Assembly: GCA_034430415.1 (NCBI GenBank)
Contig: DAOUEN010000012.1
Span: 1 to 48,568 of the forward strand
From: JADFUZ01 sp034430415
GTDB lineage: Bacteria > Chloroflexota > Dehalococcoidia > GIF9 > AB-539-J10
Direction of reading: 5' to 3'
DNA length: 48,568 bases
A program made the translations under genes and the position numbers. Under the pieces are notes generated by a model. The model worked only from the letters and a program-made list of their open reading frames with translations. It made no database searches and was not told where the DNA came from. Below are positions 26,670 through 35,898 of this stretch, piece by piece. How positions within the stretch are numbered: position 1 is the stretch's first letter; each line of letters starts with the position of its first letter.

Positions 26670-27522
26670 ATTCCCTCAACTACTTGAAGTCCCGCTGGGA
26701 GAATGGGTTGACGTCATAATGAGCTGGGTCCTGACCAGTTGGGGGGCGGGATTTGATGCTGTTGGCGATGCTATTCTGTTTGTTCTGCTGAATATGGAGC
26801 GGTTCTTCCTGTGGCTGCCGTGGACGGTGGTTGTTGTACTGGTAGGGATTGCGGCATGGCGCGCGATGCGCCTGTGGTGGGCAGGGTTAATCATGGCGGC
26901 GTTTCTCGTGTTGATTGGCAGCTTTGGCTATTGGGACCTGGCGATGATGACACTGGCCATCATCGTTGCCTCGGTGGTGATCTCTCTTGTGGTGGGCATT
27001 CCCACCGGCATTGTCATGGCTCGGAGGAACATCGTAGAACGCGTGCTCAGACCTATTCTTGATGGGATGCAGACTATGCCGAGCTTCGTCTATCTTATTC
27101 CAGCGCTGATGCTTTTCGGGCTGGGTAAGGTTCCAGCAGTATTCGCCACTGTCATCTACGCCGTGCCTCCAGTTATCCGGCTGACCAACGTGGGCATAAG
27201 ACAGGTGCCGCACAGCGTGGTGGAGGCAGCCCAGGCTTTCGGGTCGAACTCACGGCAGATATTGTTTGAAGTGCAGATTCCACTAGCCATTCCGTCAATA
27301 ATGGTGGGTATTAACCAGACGACGATGATGGCTCTGGCCATGGTGGTCATTGCTTCCATGATTGGAGCCAAAGGTCTGGGCATGGAGGTTTTGCTGGCTA
27401 TCAACCGTATTCAAATAGGAAAGGGCTTTGAGGCCGGGCTCTGTATCGTATTGCTGGCGATAATCATTGACCGGATAACCCACGCCATGGCAGCCCGGCA
27501 ACAACACACCGTCACAACTTAA
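26662..27522 (+). CDS. proW: Glycine betaine/proline-type ABC transporter permease
   Basis: 286-aa inner-membrane permease with about seven helices. The BPD-type EAA loop is present: VVEAAQAFGSNSRQILFEVQIPLAIPS. GIPTGIVMARRNIVER and GAKGLGMEVLLAINRIQIGKGFEAGL are characteristic of ProW/OpuAB. The GTG start lies inside the end of the ATPase gene, so translation is coupled. With the lipoprotein and ATPase it forms a complete importer. Confidence 0.92.
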   Translation: MVEFPQLLEVPLGEWVDVIMSWVLTSWGAGFDAVGDAILFVLLNMERFFLWLPWTVVVVLVGIAAWRAMRLWWAGLIMAAFLVLIGSFGYWDLAMMTLAIIVASVVISLVVGIPTGIVMARRNIVERVLRPILDGMQTMPSFVYLIPALMLFGLGKVPAVFATVIYAVPPVIRLTNVGIRQVPHSVVEAAQAFGSNSRQILFEVQIPLAIPSIMVGINQTTMMALAMVVIASMIGAKGLGMEVLLAINRIQIGKGFEAGLCIVLLAIIIDRITHAMAARQQHTVTT

Positions 27523-27583
27523 GTTCCCAAGGGAAGGGCACAGCCGGGCGAATTCTCGTCTCGGGGATCGGGTAGCCGCAGCC

Positions 27584-27612
27584 TTGACTTGGAGGGTTCT
27601 TAGAGTCACAAT
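27584..27612 (+). promoter_or_regulatory. Putative sigma70 promoter for the zinc dehydrogenase-SDR pair
   Basis: TTGACT (27584-27589), a 17-bp spacer and CACAAT (27607-27612) lie about 60 bp upstream of the start at 27674. Confidence 0.45.
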
Positions 27613-27673
27613 ACTGGGCAGTGGCTCATGAGACGCATAGTGCCGCGGCGATGATCGCTCAAATGGAGGATGT

Positions 27674-28693
27674 ATGAAAGCAGCTTACTATGAGGGAAAC
27701 AAGACATTCAGTGTGGGTGAGTCTCAACCGAAGGCCCCTGGGCGAGGGGAGGTGAAGCTCAAGGTAGCCTATGCTGGGATCTGTGGCACGGACAACCATA
27801 TCTATCTGGGACACATGGACAAGCGGCTAAAGCTGCCCCAGGTTATTGGCCATGAGATGTCTGGTGAGATTGTCGAACTAGGTGAGGGAGTGGAAGGCTT
27901 TGGCGTAGGTGACAAGGTTGTGGTGCGCCCACTGGACCCTTGCCGCAACTGTCCTGCCTGTGAACTGGGCCACTACAATATCTGCCCTCACATTAACTTC
28001 ATCGGTATTGACTCGCCGGGGGCGTTCCAGGGGTGGTGGACGATCCCGGCTCACACCCTGCATCATCTGCCTGTGACGGTTGATATGAGACACGCGGCTA
28101 TGATCGAGCCGATAGCGGTAGCTTGCCACGATGTGCGATACGGAGAGGTGACCGACAAAGACTATGTAGTAGTGCAGGGCGCAGGGCCTATTGGCATACT
28201 TAATGCTCTGGTGGCGAGGGCGAGGGGTGCCCGGGTGCTTGTCCTCGAAATCAACAGGTTCCGGATCGAGCTGGCACGTGAACTGGGCTTTGAGGCAATG
28301 AATCCTCTGGAGACTAACGTGCCAGGTTATGTGGAGGAGCAGACACGTACGGCAGGCGCGGACGTGGTGTTCGAAGTTACGGGTTCAGCGGCTGGAGCTG
28401 AGTTGATGAGTCAGCTTGTTAGGACTCAGGGCCGTATTGTGGTAGTGGCTATTTTCGCTGACCCGGTACCAGTGAACCTGCGACAGATCCTGTGGCGGGA
28501 GATGAGAATTCGTGGCGCTCGTAACTACGCCTATGAAGACTTTGAGACCGCGATACAGATGGTAGCGTCAAAGGCACTTCCTCTAGACCGGCTTATTTCG
28601 GACGTTCGCACACTGGACCGGACGCAGGGTGCTTTCGAAGAGATTGAGAGAGGCGCCAACTTTATGAAAGTGTTATTGAAGTGCAGCGACTAA
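27674..28693 (+). CDS. Zinc-dependent medium-chain dehydrogenase (threonine/sorbitol dehydrogenase type)
   Basis: 339-aa MDR enzyme oxidising a secondary alcohol with NAD(P). Catalytic zinc ligands are C37 (GICGTD), H60 and E61 (GHEMSGEIVE). The structural zinc set is C90, C93, C96 and C104. The Rossmann motif is GAGPIGILNA. Neighbouring genes encode an SDR 22 bp downstream and beta-hydroxyacid dehydrogenases upstream, consistent with polyol, sugar-acid or hydroxy-acid oxidation. The exact substrate is not known. GGAGG precedes the ATG. Confidence 0.92.
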   Translation: MKAAYYEGNKTFSVGESQPKAPGRGEVKLKVAYAGICGTDNHIYLGHMDKRLKLPQVIGHEMSGEIVELGEGVEGFGVGDKVVVRPLDPCRNCPACELGHYNICPHINFIGIDSPGAFQGWWTIPAHTLHHLPVTVDMRHAAMIEPIAVACHDVRYGEVTDKDYVVVQGAGPIGILNALVARARGARVLVLEINRFRIELARELGFEAMNPLETNVPGYVEEQTRTAGADVVFEVTGSAAGAELMSQLVRTQGRIVVVAIFADPVPVNLRQILWREMRIRGARNYAYEDFETAIQMVASKALPLDRLISDVRTLDRTQGAFEEIERGANFMKVLLKCSD

Positions 28694-28715
28694 GGAACCA
28701 ATAGGAGGGAACTGA

Positions 28716-29486
28716 ATGGGTATTCTGGACAAGTTCAGATTGGACGGAAGGGTAGCCCTGGTTACGGGGGCGAAACACGGGATTGGGAAAGCCGTAACTC
28801 TGGGGCTTGCTGAAGCTGGCGCTGACGTCATAGGCGTCAGCGTTACCATGGAGGAATCTGGCAGCGAGCTTGAAAAAGAGGTCAGCACGCTGGGGAGGAA
28901 GTTCAAAGGGTACCAGTGCGATTTCGGGAACCGACAGGCCACGTACAGGCTTATTTCTCGGCTGAAGGCAGAGAACCCACCTATTGATATCCTGTTTAGC
29001 AATGCAGGCACGATCTTCCGCAAGCCTGCTGCGGAGTATCCCGATGATGGTTGGGACAACGTGATAGAGGTTAACCTTAACTCCCACTTCATACTGAGCC
29101 GTGAGATCGGGAAGGATATGATAGCTCGTGGATCAGGAAAGATAATCTTCACCGCATCGATGCTGACTTTCCAGGGCGGAATCACAGTTCCGGCCTATTC
29201 TGCCAGCAAGGGTGGTATCGGGCAATTGACCAAGGCACTGGCTAACGAGTGGGCCAAGTATGGAGTCAATGTGAATGCAATTGCTCCTGGCTATATGGCT
29301 ACAAGGCTCGCGGAGAACCTCAGGAAAGACCCGGTGCGCAACAAAGCGATTGTTGATCGGATCCCGGCTGGTGACTGGGGGGAGGCCGAAGACCTGCAAG
29401 GGGTGGTTGTTTTTCTGGCATCAGCGGCTTCAGACTATGTGCATGGAGCCATAATAAACGTCGATGGTGGTTGGCTGGCAAGATAG
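28716..29486 (+). CDS. Classical short-chain dehydrogenase (KduD/gluconate-5-dehydrogenase type)
   Basis: 256-aa NAD(P)-dependent SDR. The cofactor loop is TGAKHGIG (17-24), NAG near 96-98, and the catalytic set S148, Y161 and K165 (YSASK). The opening FRLDGRVALVTG and the later PGYMATRLAENLRKDP fit 2-keto-3-deoxygluconate/gluconate 5-dehydrogenase-like SDRs. AGGAGG precedes the ATG. It is probably co-transcribed with the zinc dehydrogenase 22 bp upstream. Confidence 0.9.
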   Translation: MGILDKFRLDGRVALVTGAKHGIGKAVTLGLAEAGADVIGVSVTMEESGSELEKEVSTLGRKFKGYQCDFGNRQATYRLISRLKAENPPIDILFSNAGTIFRKPAAEYPDDGWDNVIEVNLNSHFILSREIGKDMIARGSGKIIFTASMLTFQGGITVPAYSASKGGIGQLTKALANEWAKYGVNVNAIAPGYMATRLAENLRKDPVRNKAIVDRIPAGDWGEAEDLQGVVVFLASAASDYVHGAIINVDGGWLAR

Positions 29487-29767
29487 GCCGGATAGCTCTG
29501 TAGAGGTTCGCGGCGCAGGAAGACTTGTGTGTCCGGTACATGAGGCTCTGCGGTAGAGTTGTGCCGAAGCTAGGGTTTGCCTTTGTTGCCTCTCCTATTC
29601 GGATGAGACGAAAGCACAGCTAACTGTTTCAGGCTATGACCTGGATTTTGGCACCACTTCAGTCCAGGTGGCTGCTGGATCATATCAAGCTAGCTGAGAA
29701 CGCGCAGGAACAAACTCTAACACGGCAGGCTCACACGGCGATCCTCCACATGTTGTTGACATAACAC

Positions 29768-30976
29768 ATGACGAACTTTGAGAGACAGGCGCTGGGATAT
29801 ACCTATGTCTGCCATGGGCTGGTTCACGTAGTTGAGCTGACCTACGGAACTGTGCTGGTTGCCATCGCGCATGAATTCGGGGCAAGCTTACTTGCTCTGG
29901 GCATCCTGGCCAACGTCTTTGGCCTGGCTCTGGGCATAATGGCCTTACCTGTCGGAGTTCTCGCTGACCGCATGGGCGAAACAAGGCTACTGATGCTATG
30001 TTGTCTGGGGATAGGGATATCTGCTGTCGTCATCGGCCTCTCTCCCAACGTCCGTATCCTGGGGGTAGGCCTGTTGCTCTTGGGGCTTGCGCTGGGTATC
30101 TTCCATCCTGTGGGCTCTGCCTTTGTCGCTAGAGTAGCCACTAACCGAGGTTCGGGCTTCGGATACATGGGCGTGGGAGGCAACCTGGGGCTTGCCTTTG
30201 GGCCCATACTGGCTGGAGCTATTGCCTCCGTGCTGGGTTGGCGAGCCCCATATTTCATTTTCGCTGTGCCCGCCCTGGTTCTGGCCTTCCTGTTCTTCCT
30301 TTCCAATCGTGCGGAGATCCCTGTGGTTCGACAACCTGCTGCTAGGGCCAAGACCGACAAGGACGCGCTGCGGCCATTCCTGGTGCCTTTGCTACTCATC
30401 ATTTGTGCGTCTGTTATGAATGGCCTCATATACCGGGGAGCAGTCACTTTCCTGCCTCTGTACTTGAGCGAGCGAATTCAGTTAACCATATTGAACTGGG
30501 ACAGCGTTCTGATAGCTGGCTCATTCGCCACCGTGGCGCTTGTCTTTGGAGTGGTCGGGCAGTTTCTCGGTGGCTATCTATCAGACCGGAGGCGGCGTGA
30601 GGGTATAGCCTTCATCTCAGCACTCGCGACTGTCCCGCTACTTCTTGTGGTGGGGAATAGCGAAGGGGCAGTACTTCTGTGTGCCGCCGCTGGTTTTGCC
30701 TTCTTCCATTTCATGGGACAACCAGTCTACAACGCTCTTATCGCTGACTATAGCCCATCAGCCTGGCGCGGTCGACTCTATGGAATCTATTTCTTCTGCG
30801 CAATGGGTGGTGGTTCATTCGCTGCCAGCATGCTGGGTTACGTGGGAGGCGAATTTGGCACCAACTGGGTGTTCATCGTGGCAGCTGGTTTCGGGCTCCT
30901 GGCACTGGCCTGCATTGTATTCCTCTTGATAAGGGCCGTGAGGCTCTCTGCGCGAAGCAAGCTGATTGCAGGGTAG
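29768..30976 (+). CDS. Major facilitator superfamily transporter
   Basis: 402-aa carrier with about twelve membrane helices. The MFS loop motif after helix 2 is GVLADRMGETRLL, with a second-half match GGYLSDRRRREG. A distinctive opening (YTYVCHGLVHVVELTYG) resembles the FsmA/fosmidomycin-resistance-like MFS group, but a function cannot be given. No Shine-Dalgarno is visible before the ATG. The 281 bp upstream (29487-29767) hold nothing I recognise. It converges on mutS2 with a 49-bp gap. Confidence 0.85.
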   Translation: MTNFERQALGYTYVCHGLVHVVELTYGTVLVAIAHEFGASLLALGILANVFGLALGIMALPVGVLADRMGETRLLMLCCLGIGISAVVIGLSPNVRILGVGLLLLGLALGIFHPVGSAFVARVATNRGSGFGYMGVGGNLGLAFGPILAGAIASVLGWRAPYFIFAVPALVLAFLFFLSNRAEIPVVRQPAARAKTDKDALRPFLVPLLLIICASVMNGLIYRGAVTFLPLYLSERIQLTILNWDSVLIAGSFATVALVFGVVGQFLGGYLSDRRRREGIAFISALATVPLLLVVGNSEGAVLLCAAAGFAFFHFMGQPVYNALIADYSPSAWRGRLYGIYFFCAMGGGSFAASMLGYVGGEFGTNWVFIVAAGFGLLALACIVFLLIRAVRLSARSKLIAG

Positions 30977-31025
30977 GTGCCTGGTAATTGCCCCTCGGCC
31001 TGGGTGAGGATAATACAGGGATAGT

Positions 31026-33422
31026 CTAGTGTTCCTGTAGCTGGATGACTGTTACGCCGTCACCGCCTTCGCCCTTTCCGCCAGCCCGAAAGGACCTGAC
31101 CAATGAATGTGTGGAGAGGAACTCCCTTACTATACTGCGCACCGTGCCGGTGCCAAAACCGTGAATGATGCGGGCTTCGCTGAGAGTAGCCAGCCAGGCG
31201 CTATTCAGGTAGCTGTCAACTGCCCACTCCACCTCGTCAGCCCGTTTTCCCCGGAGGTCGAGCTCGGGTCCGACTCTTCCCGCGTCGAGGTCTCTCTTCA
31301 ATGGGACAACTCGTGGAGGCTCTCGGTCAGGCGATGGGGTAACCTTCTCTACACCATCAAGTCCAAGCCAGAGCCTGGTTTGCCCTACCTGAACCTCAAT
31401 CTGCATCGTTCTCTCAGACAGCGATAGGACTTTCGCCTCCACGTTCACTTGTCTAAGGCGCACCGTGTCGCCTGCCCTGACGCTAGCCACGTCTACGTCT
31501 TCCTCAGGCATCGGGGCCGTTTTCGCCTGCCAGATTTCGCCATCTAGTCTCTGTTGCACGGAGGCCAATGCTTTCTTCGCTTGCTCCATTTGCTCCTTCG
31601 ATTTCTTCTTGCGCAGCTCGGACGCGCAGCGGCGAATTTCCCTGTGCAACTGGGCTGCTTCTTGAACTACCCCGTCACGCGTTTCTTGGATGACCTTCCG
31701 CTCCTCAACCCTCAGCTGTTGGAGCTCATTACTCAACTCCCTATTGAGTTGTTCTGCTTCGCCTTTCTCCTCTTCCAGGTTGGCTCGCAGGGCTTCAATT
31801 CTGTGCTTTTCACTCATCAAGCCGGCAAGGATATTTTCCATGTCTCGTGTACCTTCTGGGAGCATCTCCCTTGCCCTGTCAACGATCTCAGGGGGTAACC
31901 CCAGGCGTGAGGCCGTAGCCAGCGCGTTGCTGCCTCCAGGAAGACCTACAGTCAGCTGATAGGTGGGGGCCAGTGTCGCTGGGTCGAATTCAAGCGAAGC
32001 GTTTTGCAGCCCTGGAGTTATGTGCGCGAAGACCTTCAGGTCGCTGTAGTGTGTAGTAGCTACTACGAATGCACCCCGGGACAGGAAATAGAGCAGGATG
32101 GAGCGACCCAAGGCGGATCCCTCGACAGGGTCGGTACTTGCGCCCAGTTCGTCTAGAAGCACCAGGCTCCTTTGTGTGGCATTCCTTGTGATACGCAGGA
32201 TATTGCTCATATGCCAACTGAAGCTGGACAAGGTCTGCTCGATACTCTGCTCATCGCCGAGATCAGCGAACACACCGTCGAAGACAGGTATGCTGCTTTT
32301 CTCTGAGGCAGGAATAGGCAAACCGGCTTGGGCCATGAGTGCAAGTAGTCCGATCGTCTTGAGTGCGACTGTCTTACCGCCTGTGTTGGGTCCGGTGATA
32401 ACGAGTCCGGAGAAATCGCGCCCGATCTCTGCCGAAAGGGGCACGGCTTTCCCCACCAGCAGTGGATGTCTCGCTTCAACGAGCTTGAGTATGCCCATCT
32501 GTGCAGCAGTTGTCTCGTCAGAGTTCTCGCCGCAGCCGTTAACGATGGGCTCGGCTGCCCCGGCGTGATGGGCATATCTCGCCTTTGCCAGCGCGACATC
32601 GATTTCAGCCGCCAGGGCTATGTTCTGGCATATCTCGGCCTCACGTGCTCCTACTTCGATACTCAGTTCTGTGAGAATTCTCTCCACCTCATGCTGCTCC
32701 TCCGTGACGAGTTGTCGGAGTTCGTTTCCTTGCTCGACGGTGACCCACGGTTCAACAAACGCCGTGGCTCCTGTGTTGGACAGATCGTGGACTATCCCCT
32801 TTATCTCTTTTCGGAATTCAATCTTCACTGGGATGACATATCTGCCTTCTCTTTCGGTAACAATGGGCTCCCCAACGATCTTCCGGCCTCTGGGTGAGCG
32901 AATAATGGTTTCAAGATGCTTTATCAAATCTTGACGTGCCGTAGTCAGTCGGCGCCTGACCATGGCCAGCTTGGGGGAAGCTGACTCCAAAATCTCGCCG
33001 ACAGGCGATATACAGTTGCCGATGTTCCTCTCAACTTGGCGGAGCTCAACGATACCCTCGGCCATATTCCACAGCAACTGAAGCTTGCTTGAGAGCCCAC
33101 CGATGGCGAGGCGCAAGCGACGGATAGCACATAGGGCCTGCTGGATCTCAACCAGTGTCTTGGGTTCCAGAACCTTGCCCTGTGCCGCCATCTTCGCGTC
33201 TCTGCGTACATCAAGAACCCCACCGATGGAGAAGTCGGGTTCGAGTGATAGCAGTCGTCGGCCTTCGGCTGACTGCTTCAAGAGCAGCAAAATCCGATCA
33301 CGATCCGAAAGTGGTTGCAGCGCCATCACCAGTTCGCGACTGGCTGAGAAGGAAGTGAAGTCAGCGAGTATCTCTCTGACCCGGTGAAATTCGAGCAGTT
33401 CCAGACTTTTCTCGTCCAACAC
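31026..33422 (-). CDS. mutS2: MutS2 / RqcU family ATPase with Smr endonuclease domain
   Basis: About 798 aa. MutS2-type core and lever helices come first, then the ABC-like ATPase with Walker A GPNTGGKT (346-353 counted from GTG 33428) and LDELGASTDP. A long coiled coil follows (about 515-640), and a C-terminal Smr domain has DLRGKR and the HGFGTG nuclease motif. Family members act on branched DNA and, in Bacillus, split collided ribosomes. GTG codons at 33428 and 33422 and a TTG at 33419 compete; AGGAG spacing favours 33422 or 33419. An extended -10 promoter lies upstream. Confidence 0.95.
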   Translation of the reverse strand: MLDEKSLELLEFHRVREILADFTSFSASRELVMALQPLSDRDRILLLLKQSAEGRRLLSLEPDFSIGGVLDVRRDAKMAAQGKVLEPKTLVEIQQALCAIRRLRLAIGGLSSKLQLLWNMAEGIVELRQVERNIGNCISPVGEILESASPKLAMVRRRLTTARQDLIKHLETIIRSPRGRKIVGEPIVTEREGRYVIPVKIEFRKEIKGIVHDLSNTGATAFVEPWVTVEQGNELRQLVTEEQHEVERILTELSIEVGAREAEICQNIALAAEIDVALAKARYAHHAGAAEPIVNGCGENSDETTAAQMGILKLVEARHPLLVGKAVPLSAEIGRDFSGLVITGPNTGGKTVALKTIGLLALMAQAGLPIPASEKSSIPVFDGVFADLGDEQSIEQTLSSFSWHMSNILRITRNATQRSLVLLDELGASTDPVEGSALGRSILLYFLSRGAFVVATTHYSDLKVFAHITPGLQNASLEFDPATLAPTYQLTVGLPGGSNALATASRLGLPPEIVDRAREMLPEGTRDMENILAGLMSEKHRIEALRANLEEEKGEAEQLNRELSNELQQLRVEERKVIQETRDGVVQEAAQLHREIRRCASELRKKKSKEQMEQAKKALASVQQRLDGEIWQAKTAPMPEEDVDVASVRAGDTVRLRQVNVEAKVLSLSERTMQIEVQVGQTRLWLGLDGVEKVTPSPDREPPRVVPLKRDLDAGRVGPELDLRGKRADEVEWAVDSYLNSAWLATLSEARIIHGFGTGTVRSIVREFLSTHSLVRSFRAGGKGEGGDGVTVIQLQEH

Positions 33423-33452
33423 AACCACTCCTGACCTATTGTTCCGGGTCGT

Positions 33453-33461
33453 ATTGTATCA
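33453..33461 (-). promoter_or_regulatory. Extended -10 promoter for mutS2
   Basis: On the minus strand TGA-TACAAT (33461-33453) forms an extended -10 element about 30 bp before the mutS2 start. No good -35 box is seen, as is usual for this promoter type. Confidence 0.4.
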
Positions 33462-33590
33462 CGGTAGGTGGTGCAAGCTGTTCAAATGCAATCACTATCG
33501 AGAAAGATCATTATATAGTTCGCAGGGTGGCTGGCAGACCCTCGAGAAGGTCAATTAAGGGCGTGACATCCAGCGTCGCTACCGCTAGGC

Positions 33591-34100
33591 TTAGGTGCCC
33601 TCTCCCTGGAACATGCCCTGGTACCCTTGAGTGACTTCTCGCTCGAGACGTAGGAAGACTAAGTGGACGATCCTCGCGTTTCTGTACAGGCGGAACCCGT
33701 TGGGGTTATACACTACCAAGAGGGACTGTGAACGCCCAGAGTACCCGGCATCCCAAACCGCCGTGTGAACGCTGACACCGCAGCGCAGCAGACTGGAGCG
33801 CGGCAAGGCCAGACACATGATGTTCTTAGAAAGATGGACGATTTCATTGTACGTAACCAGGTAGCAACCCATCGGCAGGTGAATGCCTTCGAGGCTGTCG
33901 AGAGCCAAAGGAGAACTGTCGGAGAGCGTTCTCGCCTCGTTTCCATAGCCCAGGCTGCCCATCGAGGAAAAGGACGCAATCTCCTTCAAGGTGAGGTCAA
34001 CGCCATTAGGCTGTACCTGCTCTTCGGCATTCAGCAGGCCTTCCACAATTGGAGGGGTTGCTTCTAGCAAGCGGCGGATATCACTTCGCGCGAGAACCAA
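33591..34100 (-). CDS. dUTPase / dCTP deaminase-family protein
   Basis: 169-aa trimeric dUTPase-fold protein. The motifs are QPNGVDLTL (near 30), PRSSLLRCG (100-108) and HTAVWDAGYSGR (112-123). The last resembles the archaeal DCD-DUT group, whose members are dUTP diphosphatases, dCTP deaminases or both. Sequence alone does not separate them. The product dUMP would feed ThyX. AGGAAGGG precedes a TTG start. It lies 54 bp after ybaK in a minus-strand run leading to mutS2. Confidence 0.85.
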   Translation of the reverse strand: MVLARSDIRRLLEATPPIVEGLLNAEEQVQPNGVDLTLKEIASFSSMGSLGYGNEARTLSDSSPLALDSLEGIHLPMGCYLVTYNEIVHLSKNIMCLALPRSSLLRCGVSVHTAVWDAGYSGRSQSLLVVYNPNGFRLYRNARIVHLVFLRLEREVTQGYQGMFQGEGT

Positions 34101-34154
34101 GAACCCTTCCTATAGTTACTATTCGCTGGGTGTCAACGAGTGCACCGGAGGCTA

Positions 34155-34610
34155 TCATGCTGAGATGTCACATATTTCCGGGCCAACCAGCCTGGTGATA
34201 TCCTCCACCTTCAGTTTGACCAACCTTGTTCTTGTCCCACCACCACACCAGACATACTCGTTCTTCAACACCGCACGGTCTAGATACACTGGCAGCTTCT
34301 TCTTGTGGCCTACTGGCGGTATTCCCCCGGTAGGGTAGCCGGTAGCCTTTTCCGCGGTCTCGTCGGAGGCTATCTTTACCGACTTCGAGCGTGAGCAGGA
34401 CTCAAGCTTGTGCCTGCTGGCGTTGTAGTCAGCCCTGACGATAGCTATTAGCGGCCTGGAATCCTGGTCAACGAAAACAAGCGTCTTCACAATCTTGTCC
34501 AAGGGAATGCCACTGGCATCTGATGCTTCCGAGGCATGGTGGGTCGATCTCTTTTCGAGAAACTCGAAGTCAACCTTGTTCCGGCGTAGAAAAGCTGTCA
34601 GATTGATCAT
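34155..34610 (-). CDS. YbaK/EbsC-type aminoacyl-tRNA deacylase
   Basis: 151-aa trans-editing protein of the YbaK/ProX domain family that hydrolyses mischarged tRNAs such as Cys-tRNA(Pro). The conserved GYPTGGIPPVGH block is near residues 90-101, with KTLVFVD and a C-terminal VWCGGGTRT region. It occupies the whole protein, so this is the free-standing form rather than a domain of ProRS. It lies 20 bp after the AI-2E-family permease gene. Confidence 0.92.
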   Translation of the reverse strand: MINLTAFLRRNKVDFEFLEKRSTHHASEASDASGIPLDKIVKTLVFVDQDSRPLIAIVRADYNASRHKLESCSRSKSVKIASDETAEKATGYPTGGIPPVGHKKKLPVYLDRAVLKNEYVWCGGGTRTRLVKLKVEDITRLVGPEICDISA

Positions 34611-34629
34611 CTTCTGGGGAACAGCAAGG

Positions 34630-35748
34630 TCAGTTTATTGTAAGAGGAAGTTGTGCAGTTCCCTCCTTCGTGGCGCTACGGCGCAGGTATCTGTAGATTT
34701 CAACAGTGGTGGCAGCAAGAGGGACAATCAGTACAATCCCCCAGAAACCGGCGACATAGGCTCCCAATACAAGCAGAAATAGGGCGACAGCAGGATGTAT
34801 ACGCAGGTAGTGGCCCTGAATTCTGGGAACGAGCAGGTTGTTCTCCAGCAGTTGAACCACCACGTAGAGGAGCAGCACCCAGAGGGCCTTTTCCGGGGCT
34901 GTCGCCAGGGTGACTACTAAGGCCAGAGCACCCCCAATCAAGGGCCCCAGTATGGGGATGAGCTCGGTGACGCCGGCGATAATCGCCAGCGACAGCGCAA
35001 ATTTTATCCTCATAACGAACAGTCCTATAAAGCAAACATAGCCCACTATGAAGCCGAGCAGTAGCTGGGCCCGCACATATCGGCCAAGTACCTCTCCGAC
35101 GATAGCCAGGATATTCCTGGCATGTTCAGCCAGCCACGGTGGCAAAGCTGAATAGAATCCCTTGCTCAGCTTCTCCGAGTCCCGCAATACATAGAACAGG
35201 AAGATAGGCAGGCACAGGAGGCTGAGGAGCGACTGAAAGAAGCTTGGTACGGATGGGAGCCATTCGAGGAAGGCGTCCCTTATAGAGTTGCCTATGATTG
35301 TCGCCATCTGTAGGACGAAAGCATCTACCTGCTGCTGAATTTCGATGGGGAAGAACTGGCTGAGGCCGGCAGCCCATTGCCGTAGTGTAGTGAGAACCTG
35401 TGATACGAAATGGGGCGCATTTTCTGCGAGAGTGGAGAACCTGCCGATGAGTGTCGTGGCAAAGAAGTAGAAAAAGAGGCCCACCAGCCCGAAGATCAAT
35501 ACCAGGAATAGTACAATCAGCGACGTGCGCTTGACCTGCAACCACCTGTCATGACGGGGCAGCCTCTTCTCAGCCCACGAGATGACCGGAAGTAAGAGGT
35601 AGACAAGCACCAGGCCAAGGATGAAGGGAAGGATCGCCTGTCTCAAAGCAAAGAGCAGCCAGAAGGCGCTGACTATGACTGCTATGAGGAGTATCAGATG
35701 CCAGTATTTCCTGAGCGTATCCCTTGCCGTATTCAAACTCAGCCTCAC
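34630..35748 (-). CDS. AI-2E-family (UPF0118) membrane transporter
   Basis: 372-aa protein with about eight membrane helices. The family includes TqsA/AI-2 exporters and Na+/H+ antiporters; substrate unknown. Hallmarks are LLPVISWAEKRLPRHDRW, a large extracytoplasmic segment with FFPIEIQQQVDAF, and the C-terminal ITGVTELIP-like stretch (IIAGVTELIPILGPLIGG) with EKALWVLLLYVVVQLLENNLLVP. The GTG start is the first possible one: an in-frame TAG sits directly before it. A tiny ORF with AGGAGG ends in a TGA overlapping this GTG. Confidence 0.9.
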   Translation of the reverse strand: MRLSLNTARDTLRKYWHLILLIAVIVSAFWLLFALRQAILPFILGLVLVYLLLPVISWAEKRLPRHDRWLQVKRTSLIVLFLVLIFGLVGLFFYFFATTLIGRFSTLAENAPHFVSQVLTTLRQWAAGLSQFFPIEIQQQVDAFVLQMATIIGNSIRDAFLEWLPSVPSFFQSLLSLLCLPIFLFYVLRDSEKLSKGFYSALPPWLAEHARNILAIVGEVLGRYVRAQLLLGFIVGYVCFIGLFVMRIKFALSLAIIAGVTELIPILGPLIGGALALVVTLATAPEKALWVLLLYVVVQLLENNLLVPRIQGHYLRIHPAVALFLLVLGAYVAGFWGIVLIVPLAATTVEIYRYLRRSATKEGTAQLPLTIN

Positions 35749-35780
35749 CTACTCCATGGGATAGACTCACTGCGCAACAT
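35745..35780 (-). CDS. Possible 11-residue leader ORF coupled to the AI-2E-family gene
   Basis: AGGAGG (35789-35784) is followed after 3 nt by an ATG. Eleven codons later a TGA overlaps the GTG start of the permease (GTGA). The GTG has only a short-spaced GGAG of its own. The layout suits translational coupling, but an ORF this short can arise by chance. Confidence 0.35.
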   Translation of the reverse strand: MLRSESIPWSR

Positions 35781-35898
35781 TTGCCTCCTGCGGAGAACTC
35801 ATACTGATCCTGCCCATACCGGATTTCGGCATGCTACAGCTTGTGGAGCTGTTCAGATTGGCCTGGATAGCGAGTTGGCTTTGTGCCTGGCTTGAGAA

